Shown one piece after another: positions 52,848 through 61,983 of a stretch of DNA of 64,000 nt (positions are counted from its first letter, which is position 1; the number at the start of each line of letters is the position of its first letter). The position numbers and the translations under genes are program-made. Below the pieces are notes generated by a model that was not told where the DNA came from, did not search any database, and saw nothing but the letters and a program-made list of their open reading frames with translations. The DNA is taken from the NCBI GenBank assembly GCA_045637805.1, contig JAZUAE010000013.1, positions 48,473-112,472 on the forward strand, read 5' to 3'. This DNA is from CAKVLG01 sp045637805 (GTDB lineage Bacteria; Bacillota; Clostridia; Christensenellales; UBA1242).

Positions 52848-53517
52848 TATTTGATTTAATTAAACAACTGTTTATTATTTTTTTTGTTTTAGTTAAAGAT
52901 ATGTAAAATATTGTTGCCATTGTTAATGAAATTAAAACTACTGCGCTTAGGTTTGCAATAAAGCCTGTTGCATTTGTGATAGTCGTCTTGGTTAAAATTT
53001 TTATACTTGTAACAATTATTTCAACAATTGTCGCTCCCGCAACTGATGCGCTAAATGTGAAGAATGCAACAAAACCATTGTTTGTTTTAATAATACCGCT
53101 CTCTGTTTTTTGCAAGTTGTAGAATACTGATAGAGAAAAGATATTAAAAACAAAACCAAGATATAAATAGAACAAAATTAGCGTCCAAAAGTTTTCAAAT
53201 AAGCCAAATGTGTAATATATGTTTGTAAAAATAAAGAAACCAAAGTATAAAACGCATTTGAGCCAGTTTGGTACTGTAACTTTGCCAAGTTTTTCAGAAA
53301 GCATTAGGGCTATAAATAGTGATAGGCAAACAACTAGTAAAATAAAAGATGTTATATAACTAAAAGATTCCCTCGTCATTATTTCTGGTCTAAAAACATT
53401 AAATAGACTAAGGAGTAAAAAGGTTAAATGCAAAGCAGAAAATGCAAATACTAATATCTCTAACCAGCCAGAAAATCCAAGCTTCTTTTTTTGTGGGTTC
53501 AAATCTTTTTTGATCAT
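52843..53517 (-). CDS. Unknown polytopic membrane protein between dnaN and rpmH
   Basis: 224 residues with about six to seven hydrophobic helices, a short basic N-terminus and a basic/polar C-terminus. It is 10 nt downstream of dnaN and has an AAGGAGA SD, so it is the third gene of a dnaA-dnaN operon. No family is recognised. Its presence here is not part of the classical origin gene order. Confidence 0.8.
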   Translation of the reverse strand: MIKKDLNPQKKKLGFSGWLEILVFAFSALHLTFLLLSLFNVFRPEIMTRESFSYITSFILLVVCLSLFIALMLSEKLGKVTVPNWLKCVLYFGFFIFTNIYYTFGLFENFWTLILFYLYLGFVFNIFSLSVFYNLQKTESGIIKTNNGFVAFFTFSASVAGATIVEIIVTSIKILTKTTITNATGFIANLSAVVLISLTMATIFYISLTKTKKIINSCLIKSNN

Positions 53518-53527
53518 TGCATTCTCC

Positions 53528-54634
53528 TTAAGCCATTATACGAACTGGTAAGATGAGGTATAAATAATCACCGTTTTCTGTTGAAGAAATAGTGCAAGGT
53601 GCGATAGGTGATGTGAAATTGATTTTGACAAACTCATCATCTATAATTTTTACGCAATCACTGAAATATCTTGCGTTGAAGGCAATTGAAATATCTTTAC
53701 CATCTAGAGCTATAGTGATGTTTTCAGTAACGTTTCCGATGTCTGAACTACTTGTAAGTGTTAAAAGAGTGTCTTTTATGTCAAATCTTACAAGGTTGTT
53801 TTTGTCCATTCTTGCAAGAAGGCTTGCTCTATCAAGGCCGTCTTGAAGTTGACGAGTATTGATTGTTACAACACTGCTAATGTTTGTAGGGATTACTTGT
53901 TTGTAATTAATAAATTCGCCGTCTAATAATCTTGTGATAATTCTAGTATTTCCTAAGTTGATTAATAGGTAATTCTTTTGAATAAATATTTCAAGATTAT
54001 CATCTTCTTCTGTTTCTAGAAGTTTACTAATTTCTCCAAGAGTACGAGCTGGCACAATGCAACTAAATTCAGAAGTTGTTTCTTTAATAGGTTTTTTAAC
54101 AAGTGCGAGTCTAAATCCGTCTAGAGCAACTGCTGTAATTTCTTTTGCAGCAATTTCAAATAAACAACCTTTTAAAATAGGTCTTGCATCGTCTACTGCT
54201 ACAGAGAAGATGGTTTTTGTTATTAAGTCTTTAAAGTCGTTTTTCTTTAAAGATATTTTTTCTGGGTTATCAAGTTGTTTTATTACAGGAAACTCTTCAA
54301 CATTCATGCATTGCAAAAATCCTTCAGAATCAGTATACTGAATTTTTAAAAGTTTATTGTTTGTGAGAGATAATTCAATTTGTTCAGAAGATAATTTTTT
54401 AACAAAGTCTGCAAAAAACTTTCCAGGGACAACTATTTCGCCTTCAATTTTAACATCGGCAGGGATTGTTTTTTCTATAGAAATTTCCAAATCGGTTGCT
54501 GATAATGTTAAAGAGTCTTGGCTCGCTCTAAGTTTAATGCCTTCAAGAATAGGGTTTGTTGTTTTTGTAGCGGTTGCTCTTATAACTTTAAGTACAGCAT
54601 CGCTTAAATCTAATCCTTCACAAATAAGTTTCAT
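53528..54634 (-). CDS. dnaN: DNA polymerase III sliding clamp, beta subunit
   Basis: 368 residues, three repeated clamp domains, with LEGIKLRA, VPGKFFADFVKKL, RPILKGCLFE and the LILPVRI end. It holds the polymerase on DNA. The SD is AAGGAGA; 59 nt separate it from the dnaA stop upstream. It is transcribed with dnaA on the minus strand. Confidence 0.97.
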   Translation of the reverse strand: MKLICEGLDLSDAVLKVIRATATKTTNPILEGIKLRASQDSLTLSATDLEISIEKTIPADVKIEGEIVVPGKFFADFVKKLSSEQIELSLTNNKLLKIQYTDSEGFLQCMNVEEFPVIKQLDNPEKISLKKNDFKDLITKTIFSVAVDDARPILKGCLFEIAAKEITAVALDGFRLALVKKPIKETTSEFSCIVPARTLGEISKLLETEEDDNLEIFIQKNYLLINLGNTRIITRLLDGEFINYKQVIPTNISSVVTINTRQLQDGLDRASLLARMDKNNLVRFDIKDTLLTLTSSSDIGNVTENITIALDGKDISIAFNARYFSDCVKIIDDEFVKINFTSPIAPCTISSTENGDYLYLILPVRIMA

Positions 54635-54693
54635 AAAAATTCTCCTTTAGTTTAGTTAAATTATAAGTTTTTAAATCGTGAAAATCAAGTTTT

Positions 54694-56085
54694 TTACTTG
54701 CCTTTTATCATTTGTTTCATATCGCTGATTTCAACAGCAAGTTTTTTAGAATTTTTCATATCCTCACTAATTTTGTTTTTTGCATAAATTACAGTTGCAT
54801 GGTCTTTTCCGAATATGTCGCCTATAGTAGCAAGTGGAAGACTTACAAGTTCGCTTATTAGATACATTGCTATTTGTCTAGCTTGTGCAATCTCTTTTGT
54901 ACGCTTACGAGCAAGTAATTCCTCCTTTTTAATATTATAGAATTTACATACGCAATCTATGCAATTATCTGCATCAACGGTCTCATTTGCTTCAACGGCG
55001 ATATTCTTCAACGCTTCTCTTGCAGATTCTATAGATGCTTGACTTTCACCAAGTAAGCCAGAATAGAATACAACTCGAGATAAATACCCCTCCATTTCAC
55101 GTATGTTTGTTGTTGAAATGTCTGCAATATATTCGATGGCCTCTCTTGAAATATTGTATCTTTCAATTTGTGCTTTTTTGTATAAAATTGCAATACGTGT
55201 TTCAATATCTGGAATGCCTATATCTGCCAACATGCCCCATTCCATGCGAGTACGAATTCTCTCTTCTAAAGTAGAGATGTCTTTTGGTGGTTTATCTGCA
55301 GCAAGAACAATTTGTTTTCCACGTTCATAAAGTTCGTTAAACGTTTGGAAAAATTCTTCTTGAGTACTTGTTTTGCCGACCAAGTATTGTATATCATCTA
55401 CAATTAAAACATCTGCAGTTCTATAAAGTTCACGAAATTCACTAGTCGCTGTTTTGCTAGTACTCCTTATTGCGCTGATTAGTTCGTTTGAGAATGTTGA
55501 TGTTGGAGTGTATATAACTTTCATATCTTTATTGTGCTCAGTTATATAATTACCTATTGCTTGAAGAAGGTGTGTTTTTCCAAGTCCGCTTCCACCATAT
55601 ATAAATAGGGGGTTAAATTTTTTACCAGGAGCCTCAGCAACCGCTCTAGCGGCTGCGGCAACAAATTGGTTACTTCCGCCTATTACAAAGTTGTCAAAGG
55701 TGTATTTTGGATTAAATACTGAAGATGTTTTAATTACTCTTGGTTCTTCTTTTATTATAGAAAAGGTTTCTTCTTTGTTTTCGTTTTCTAAATTCTCGCC
55801 TGTTGAAACAACAATCTCAATGTCTGTTATTGCAGTATGCACTTGGCTAAGTGAATTTTTTATAATATCTTTGTATTGTTTTAAAATTACGTTTTTACTG
55901 GAAGCTGATGGTGTTCCAAGTTGCAAACAATTACCCTTTAATTCTAATGGGATTAATGACTTAATCCAGACATCATAAGATATAGCTGTAATATCCTTAG
56001 AAATAATAGGCAAGCATTCATTCCAAACACTTTTAATGTCTATTTCGCTTTCACCTGAAACAATTAAGTTGTTGTTTTCTTCCAT
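54694..56085 (-). CDS. dnaA: Chromosomal replication initiator DnaA
   Basis: 463 residues: domain I (residues ~15-90), a variable linker, the AAA+ domain with NPLFIYGGSGLGKTHLLQAIGN and Walker B ADVLIVDDIQYLVGK, and the C-terminal DNA-binding domain IV with the signature IGDIFGKDHATVIYA. The SD is AAGGAG; the promoter is at 56106-56135. dnaN follows. Its orientation relative to recF is opposite to the usual arrangement. Confidence 0.98.
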   Translation of the reverse strand: MEENNNLIVSGESEIDIKSVWNECLPIISKDITAISYDVWIKSLIPLELKGNCLQLGTPSASSKNVILKQYKDIIKNSLSQVHTAITDIEIVVSTGENLENENKEETFSIIKEEPRVIKTSSVFNPKYTFDNFVIGGSNQFVAAAARAVAEAPGKKFNPLFIYGGSGLGKTHLLQAIGNYITEHNKDMKVIYTPTSTFSNELISAIRSTSKTATSEFRELYRTADVLIVDDIQYLVGKTSTQEEFFQTFNELYERGKQIVLAADKPPKDISTLEERIRTRMEWGMLADIGIPDIETRIAILYKKAQIERYNISREAIEYIADISTTNIREMEGYLSRVVFYSGLLGESQASIESAREALKNIAVEANETVDADNCIDCVCKFYNIKKEELLARKRTKEIAQARQIAMYLISELVSLPLATIGDIFGKDHATVIYAKNKISEDMKNSKKLAVEISDMKQMIKGK

Positions 56086-56105
56086 AACGTACTCCTTGCG
56101 AGTTG

Positions 56106-56135
56106 ATTATACAATACTCTGCTTTAAAGTTGCAA
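56106..56135 (-). promoter_or_regulatory. dnaA promoter
   Basis: On the minus strand TTGCAA (56130-56135), an 18-nt spacer and TATAAT (56106-56111). Confidence 0.8.
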
Positions 56136-56179
56136 GTTAATTTTTCATTTTTAGTTGTACAAATTAAATATTAATGTGA

Positions 56180-56185
56180 TATAAT
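56180..56185 (+). promoter_or_regulatory. recF -10 box, leaderless geometry
   Basis: Extended TGATATAAT; the box ends 6 nt before the recF ATG. The -35 is weak (TTGTAC, 19 nt upstream). Confidence 0.6.
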
Positions 56186-56191
56186 ATATCC

Positions 56192-57295
56192 ATGTATATA
56201 AAAAGCGTCAAACTTGAACATTTTAGAAATTACGAATCCGCCTCTGCGGAGTTTTTTCGTGGAGTGAATTTAATTACGGGTCAAAACGGCCAAGGCAAGA
56301 CGAATCTTGTTGAATCGTTGGTTGTGGCAAGCCACACAAAAAGTCCAAGAACTAGTAAGCATAAAGACCTCATAGGGTGGGGTGCGGATAAGACAAAAGT
56401 TGAGTTGGTGGTCAATCGAAATTTTGGTGATGTTAAAATTGCTTATGAGTTAGGACAAGAGGAAAACAAAAAATTTTATATCAATGGAGCACAAGTTGGT
56501 AAATTGTCGGAAGTGTTTGGAAATCTTGTGGTTGTATATTTTTCACCAACAGAAATGAAGATTGTTACTGGTGGTCCACAAGAAAGACGCGATTTTATGG
56601 ATACTGACATTTCTGAACTTTCTGGACAATATTATAATTTGGTCCAACGATATACAAAGGTTTTGGAGCAAAGAAATAAACTTCTAAAAAATCGTTTTGA
56701 TAGAAAAATGGTTTTGGATCAGATTGATGTCTTCTCTGAACAACTTGCAAGTTTAGCAGCACCTATTATAAAAACAAGACGCAACTTTATAAAAAAACTG
56801 GCCCCGCTTGCAAAAAATGCAATGCTAGAAATTTCAGGTGGAAAAGAGAGTTTGGATATAGAATATTCTAGTGTTTCAGGCGATGATTCGTCAGAAATAA
56901 AAAAGAATCTCCTGAATGCTTATGATGCAAATTTAGAAAAAGATTTAGAACTGGGTTATACTCTTGTTGGTCCACATAGAGATGATGTCAAAATTCTGAT
57001 TAATGGAGTAGAGGCTAAAGATTTTGCCAGTCAAGGTCAACAACGTTCAATAGTGTTAGCATTAAAGATGGCTGAAATGGAAATTTTTGAAAAAGAAATA
57101 AATGAAAAACCGGTATTAATTCTCGATGATGTTTTTTCAGAACTTGATAATAAACGTCAAAAATTAATGTATAAATTAATGGAAAGCGCTCAAGTGATTG
57201 TTACTGGTACGGCGGTAAAATTTAAGCCTGAAGGCGAGTACAGTGTTAAGAAAATTAAAAATGCAAGAATCAAAGAACAAAAGGTGTCAAAATAA
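56192..57295 (+). CDS. recF: DNA replication and repair protein RecF
   Basis: 367 residues, an SMC-like ATPase that helps load RecA at gapped DNA. Walker A GQNGQGKTN near residues 31-39, the signature FASQGQQRSIVLALK, and Walker B VLILDDVFSELD are all present. No SD; the start is defined by the -10 box. The small S4-domain gene (yaaA) that often lies before recF is absent. Confidence 0.97.
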   Translation: MYIKSVKLEHFRNYESASAEFFRGVNLITGQNGQGKTNLVESLVVASHTKSPRTSKHKDLIGWGADKTKVELVVNRNFGDVKIAYELGQEENKKFYINGAQVGKLSEVFGNLVVVYFSPTEMKIVTGGPQERRDFMDTDISELSGQYYNLVQRYTKVLEQRNKLLKNRFDRKMVLDQIDVFSEQLASLAAPIIKTRRNFIKKLAPLAKNAMLEISGGKESLDIEYSSVSGDDSSEIKKNLLNAYDANLEKDLELGYTLVGPHRDDVKILINGVEAKDFASQGQQRSIVLALKMAEMEIFEKEINEKPVLILDDVFSELDNKRQKLMYKLMESAQVIVTGTAVKFKPEGEYSVKKIKNARIKEQKVSK

Positions 57296-57325
57296 AGTCA
57301 AAATTTGCCCATTTTAGGCCCTAAA

Positions 57326-57360
57326 TATATACTATATATTAAATATATATAAATTATTGT
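57326..57360. other. AT-only tract between recF and gyrB
   Basis: About 35 nt of almost pure A/T with TATATA-type alternation directly after the recF gene. It resembles DNA-unwinding tracts, but no DnaA boxes accompany it, so origin function is not supported. Confidence 0.35.
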
Positions 57361-57390
57361 AAAAAACGCTTGGAAATTCTGAGCGTTTTT
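57361..57390 (+). terminator. Terminator of recF
   Basis: AAAACGCT/AGCGTTTT stem with an 11-nt loop. The loop contains the gyrB -35 sequence. Confidence 0.82.
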
Positions 57391-57398
57391 GTTATAAT
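57370..57398 (+). promoter_or_regulatory. gyrB promoter embedded in the recF terminator
   Basis: TTGGAA (57370-57375), a 17-nt spacer and TATAAT (57393-57398). Confidence 0.75.
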
Positions 57399-57425
57399 AA
57401 TTTTATTAATATTTTAGAGGTGAAT

Positions 57426-59348
57426 ATGGAAAATTTAGACGAGAAAACAAAAGTTGAACAAAACTATGGCGAAGATCAAATTCAAGTCTTAGAAGGACTA
57501 GAACCAGTTCGTAAAAGACCAGGTATGTATATAGGTTCTACTGACGAGAGAGGACTTCATCATTTAATTACAGAAATTGTTGACAACAGTATAGACGAGG
57601 CTTTGGCTGGGTACTGTAAAAATATCGTGATTGAGCTTAACAAAGACGGCTCTTGTTCCGTTACTGATGATGGCCGAGGTATCCCAACTGGTATTCATAA
57701 AACCGAAGGTAAAAGTGCTGTTGAACTTGTATTAACAAAGCTTCATGCTGGTGGTAAATTTGGTGGCGGTGGATACAAAATTTCAGGCGGTTTACATGGT
57801 GTTGGTATTTCAGTAGTAAATGCGCTTTCTGAATGGCTTGAAGTGGAAGTGTATCAAAATGGTCAACACTTTAAACAAACATATAATCGTGGTGTTCCAC
57901 AACGTCCGCTTGCAGTTATAGGAACGGCGGATAAGACAGGTACAAAAGTTACTTTCCTTCCAGATAACGAAATTTTTGAAGTGACACACTTTGATTATGA
58001 TTTAATTAAGAGTCGTTTACGTGAGCTTGCGTTCTTAAATAAGGGAATAACAATTACTGCAATTGATCATAGGGAAAATAAGAGTGAAACAATGCACTAC
58101 GAGGGTGGTATTGTTGAGTTTGTTGAACAAATGAATAAAAACAAAGAAATTGTTTTTCCAAACCCTATCTATATTCACAGAGAAATCAATGGTGCAATTA
58201 TTGAAATTGCTTTTCAATATAATGAATCTTACAATGAAACAATACATGCCTATGCAAATAATATTAACACGCAAGAGGGTGGTACTCACTTAGAAGGATT
58301 TAAAAAGGCGCTTACAAAAATCATGAACGAGTATGGCGTTGCTGCTAAGATTATGAAAGAGAATGAAAAACTTTCAGGCGAGGACGTTCGTGAAGGCATT
58401 ACAGCTGTACTTTCAGTAAAACTGCCAGACCCACAATTTGAAGGACAAACAAAAACAAAACTTGGCAACAGTTATGTCCAAACAGCGGTAAATAAAGCTG
58501 TAACAGAAGATTTTGGCACATATCTTGAAGAAAATCCAAACGAGGCTCGTAACCTTATTTTAAAGAGTGTAACAGCGCAACGCGCTAGAGAAGCAGCAAG
58601 AGCGGCAAGAGAGTCTACTAGAAGAAAAGGTGTACTTGAAAGTACAACGCTTCCTGGTAAACTTGCAGATTGTTCTGAAAAGGATCCTAAACTTTGTGAA
58701 ATTTATATCGTAGAGGGTGACTCTGCGGGTGGATCTGCAAAACAAGGTCGAGATATGAGGTTCCAGGCCATTCTTCCACTTCGTGGTAAGATTTTAAACG
58801 TTGAAAAGGCTAGATTAAACAGGGTTCTCGAGAATGCTGAAATAAAAGCCATGGCAACAGCGTTTGGCGGAGGAATAGGTAGCGAATTTGACGTGTCTAA
58901 ACTCCGTTATGATAAAATTATTTGTATGACTGATGCCGATGTTGATGGAGCGCACATTAGAATACTTTTACTTACATTCTTCTATAGATACATGAGACCT
59001 ATGATTGAGCAAGGCCACGTTTATGCGGCTATGCCACCTCTATATAAGATTACAAAAGGTAAAATTGAAAGGTATGCCTACAGCGACGAAGAAAAAGCAA
59101 AAGTTATTTCAGAGCTTGGTGGAGAACGTGGAATTGAGATTCAACGTTACAAAGGTCTTGGTGAAATGGATCCAGAACAGCTTTGGGAAACAACTATGAA
59201 TCCAGCAAATAGAACACTTAGACAAATTAATATAAAAGACGCAGTTGAAGCAGATGAAATTATGTCATTACTTATGGGTGAAGAACCAACACTTAGACGT
59301 AAGTTTATTGAAGAAAATGCACATCTAGCAACTGACTTGGATATTTAG
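57426..59348 (+). CDS. gyrB: DNA gyrase subunit B
   Basis: ATPase subunit of gyrase. 640 residues. The start at 57426 follows GAGGTG. GHKL motifs EIVDNSIDEALAG, DDGRGIPTG and GLHGVGISVVNAL, and the TOPRIM EGDSAGGSAKQGRD and DADVDGAHIR motifs are present. The protein is the short Firmicute form without an insert. gyrA follows 8 nt later. Confidence 0.98.
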   Translation: MENLDEKTKVEQNYGEDQIQVLEGLEPVRKRPGMYIGSTDERGLHHLITEIVDNSIDEALAGYCKNIVIELNKDGSCSVTDDGRGIPTGIHKTEGKSAVELVLTKLHAGGKFGGGGYKISGGLHGVGISVVNALSEWLEVEVYQNGQHFKQTYNRGVPQRPLAVIGTADKTGTKVTFLPDNEIFEVTHFDYDLIKSRLRELAFLNKGITITAIDHRENKSETMHYEGGIVEFVEQMNKNKEIVFPNPIYIHREINGAIIEIAFQYNESYNETIHAYANNINTQEGGTHLEGFKKALTKIMNEYGVAAKIMKENEKLSGEDVREGITAVLSVKLPDPQFEGQTKTKLGNSYVQTAVNKAVTEDFGTYLEENPNEARNLILKSVTAQRAREAARAARESTRRKGVLESTTLPGKLADCSEKDPKLCEIYIVEGDSAGGSAKQGRDMRFQAILPLRGKILNVEKARLNRVLENAEIKAMATAFGGGIGSEFDVSKLRYDKIICMTDADVDGAHIRILLLTFFYRYMRPMIEQGHVYAAMPPLYKITKGKIERYAYSDEEKAKVISELGGERGIEIQRYKGLGEMDPEQLWETTMNPANRTLRQINIKDAVEADEIMSLLMGEEPTLRRKFIEENAHLATDLDI

Positions 59349-59356
59349 GAGGAAAT

Positions 59357-61882
59357 ATGGCAAAGAAACATGATTATAGAGCTCAATACGAGCAGATAGT
59401 AGACAACACAAAAATCATTGATACAGATGCTACAACTGAAATGAAAAAGTCTTTTATTGAATATGCAATGGCAGTTAATGTTAGCCGTGCTATTCCTGAC
59501 GTAAGAGACGGTTTAAAACCTGTTCATAGAAGAATTTTATATTCAATGAATGAAATAGGTTTAACATCAGATAAACCTTTCAGAAAATGTGCAAAAATCG
59601 TCGGTGATGTACTTGGTAAATATCACCCACATGGAGACTCATCGGTTTATGGCGCACTTGTTCGTTTAGCGCAAGATTTTAGTATTCGCCATACACTTAT
59701 TGATGGACACGGAAACTTTGGTTCAGTCGATGGTGATGGGGCTGCGGCTTATCGTTATACCGAGGCTAGACTTTCAAAAATTGCTGGCGAGCTTTTAAGT
59801 GACATAGATAAAGAAACTGTTGATTTTTATCCTAACTATGATGCAACTCTTGAGCAACCAGTAGTGCTTCCTGCAAGATTTCCAAACCTCTTGGTTAATG
59901 GGTCTGATGGTATTGCCGTAGGTATGGCTACAAATATTCCACCTCATAATCTTGGTGAGGTTATTGATGCAACTATTGCGCAAATCAAAAACCCTGAAAT
60001 AACTATTGAAGAATTAATGGAATTGATGCCAGCACCTGATTATCCAACTGGCGGTATAATCATGGGTACCGAAGCTTTAAAACAAGCATATTTAACAGGT
60101 CGTGGTGGCGTTGTAGTTCGTTCTAGAACTGAAATTGAGAAAGATGAAAACAAAAGCCGAATAATAATCACAGAAATTCCTTATCAAGTAATAAAAACAG
60201 ACCTCATTCAACAAATGGCAAACCTTGTTAAAGATAAGAGAATCGAAGGTATTAGTGATATAAAAGAAGAATCAGACCGTATCAGCGGGCTTAGAATAGT
60301 TGTAGAGGTAAAGCGTGATTATCAACCTGAAATTATCTTAAATCAATTATTCAAAATGACATCACTTCAAACAAGTTATGGTATTATTTTCTTAGCGCTA
60401 GTTGATAATAAACCAAAGATTTGTAACTTGAAAGAAATTTTATCAGCATACATAAAACATCAACAAAATGTAATATATAGAAGAACAAAATATGATCTTA
60501 CACGCGCAGAAGAAAGAGAGCATATTGTTGAAGGTTTAGTTGTCGCTTTAGCTAATATTGATGAAGTAATTGCGACAATCAAAAAATCAAAAGATCGCGC
60601 AGAAGCGTCTAAAAATTTACAAGATAAATTCCTTTTATCAGATAAACAAGCTGGCGCCATTCTTGATATGAGACTTCAAAGATTGACTGGTCTTGAAGTT
60701 GAAAAATTACAACAAGAACTTGAAGAACTTAGAAATACAATTATGGAACTTCGTGGCATTCTTGCAAGCAGTGAAAAGATTGATGAAATTATTATTAATG
60801 AGATTACTGAAATCAAAGAAAAATTTGCTAATGATAGAAAAACTGAAATTAGTTTAAATTATGGAAATATCAATATTGAAGATTTAATTCCAAGAGAAGA
60901 TGTTGTAATTTCTATGACTCACTTTGGATATATCAAACGTGTTCCTGTTGATGAGTATAGAGCTCAACATAGGGGTGGAGCAGGAGTAACTGCACATAAA
61001 CCTAAAGAAGAAGATTTTGTCGAGAATATGTTCATCACAAATACTCATGATGATATTATGTTCTTTAGTAGTAAAGGTAAAGTTTATACACTTAAAGGAT
61101 ATGAAATTCCTGAGGGACAAAAAACTGCTAGGGGTAGAGCTGTTGTAAACCTTCTTCCTGTTGAAAAAGATGAAAAGATAGAAGCAATTATTCCGATGAC
61201 CGATTCTACGGAAGGTTCGCTCATAATTGCAACAAGAGAAGGCATGATTAAAAAGACACCTATCGAAGAATATAGAAATATCAGAAAGAGCGGTAAGATT
61301 GCAATCGCACTTAAAGATGATGATAGTTTAATAAGTGTACAATTTACAACTGGTGAAAGCGATATTATTGTTGCAAGTAATGAAGGTAAATGTATTAAAT
61401 TCTCAGAAAATGATGTAAGACCACTCGGTCGTGATACTGTGGGTGTTAGAGCTATTGACCTTGCAGATGATGATTACCTTGTTGACATGATTGCTCTTAA
61501 ACCAGGTTACGACATTTTAACTATTACTGAACAAGGATTTGGTAAGAGAAGTCCACAAGAAGAATATAGACTACAAAATAGAAAAGGTAAAGGTGTAAAA
61601 GCCGGTGTGTTCAATGATAAGACTGGACGCCTTGTGAACTTAAAACAAGTTAAAGAAGATCAAGATGTTATGATTATTGCTGATAACGGTATTGTAATCA
61701 GAACCCCAGCAAAAGACATTTCTAGAATCGGAAGAGATACAATCGGTGTTAGAATTATGAAACTTAAAGGTGGATCAAAAGTTGCAACTGTGGCCATTGC
61801 TGACGCTGTTGCTGAAGATATGACCGAGAATTCAACTGGTGAAGAAATTGCAATAGACGAAAGAATTGATTCAGCTGAATAA
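59357..61882 (+). CDS. gyrA: DNA gyrase subunit A
   Basis: 841 residues. The catalytic Tyr lies in AAYRYTEARLSK. The quinolone-determining region reads HPHGDSSVYGALVRLAQ: Ser is kept at the E. coli 83 position, but Gly occupies the position of E. coli Asp87 (residue 99 here). The C-terminal domain has the six-blade pattern, with a GyrA-box-like QHRGGAG in place of QRRGGKG. The SD is AGGAGG. Co-transcribed with gyrB. Confidence 0.98.
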   Translation: MAKKHDYRAQYEQIVDNTKIIDTDATTEMKKSFIEYAMAVNVSRAIPDVRDGLKPVHRRILYSMNEIGLTSDKPFRKCAKIVGDVLGKYHPHGDSSVYGALVRLAQDFSIRHTLIDGHGNFGSVDGDGAAAYRYTEARLSKIAGELLSDIDKETVDFYPNYDATLEQPVVLPARFPNLLVNGSDGIAVGMATNIPPHNLGEVIDATIAQIKNPEITIEELMELMPAPDYPTGGIIMGTEALKQAYLTGRGGVVVRSRTEIEKDENKSRIIITEIPYQVIKTDLIQQMANLVKDKRIEGISDIKEESDRISGLRIVVEVKRDYQPEIILNQLFKMTSLQTSYGIIFLALVDNKPKICNLKEILSAYIKHQQNVIYRRTKYDLTRAEEREHIVEGLVVALANIDEVIATIKKSKDRAEASKNLQDKFLLSDKQAGAILDMRLQRLTGLEVEKLQQELEELRNTIMELRGILASSEKIDEIIINEITEIKEKFANDRKTEISLNYGNINIEDLIPREDVVISMTHFGYIKRVPVDEYRAQHRGGAGVTAHKPKEEDFVENMFITNTHDDIMFFSSKGKVYTLKGYEIPEGQKTARGRAVVNLLPVEKDEKIEAIIPMTDSTEGSLIIATREGMIKKTPIEEYRNIRKSGKIAIALKDDDSLISVQFTTGESDIIVASNEGKCIKFSENDVRPLGRDTVGVRAIDLADDDYLVDMIALKPGYDILTITEQGFGKRSPQEEYRLQNRKGKGVKAGVFNDKTGRLVNLKQVKEDQDVMIIADNGIVIRTPAKDISRIGRDTIGVRIMKLKGGSKVATVAIADAVAEDMTENSTGEEIAIDERIDSAE

Positions 61883-61886
61883 AATT

Positions 61887-61915
61887 AAGGTGTGCAGATA
61901 AGCACGCCTTTTTAT
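61887..61915 (+). terminator. Terminator of gyrA
   Basis: AAGGTGTGC/GCACGCCTT stem with a 5-nt loop and a T-run. Confidence 0.85.
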
Positions 61916-61928
61916 TTGTTTAAATTGT

Positions 61929-61959
61929 TTGACTATTTATAAGTATATGTTATATACTT
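61929..61959 (+). promoter_or_regulatory. Promoter and palindrome of the polysaccharide genes
   Basis: TTGACT (61929-61934) and TATACT (61953-61958), spacer 18. AAGTATAT-GTT-ATATACTT (61941-61959) is an 8-bp inverted repeat covering the -10, a candidate operator. Confidence 0.6.
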
Positions 61960-61983
61960 AAAAGACAAAAAAGGAGAGGGATA

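Larger units (their letters stand above)
56086..56191. other. Divergent dnaA-recF intergenic region
   Basis: 106 bp containing the dnaA promoter on the minus strand and the recF promoter on the plus strand. By position this would be a candidate origin, but it has no TTATCCACA-like DnaA boxes and is too short to hold a cluster. Confidence 0.6.

Noticed and set aside
58035..58745. Antisense ORFs within gyrB
   Set aside because: Shadows of gyrB with no SD and no recognisable product.
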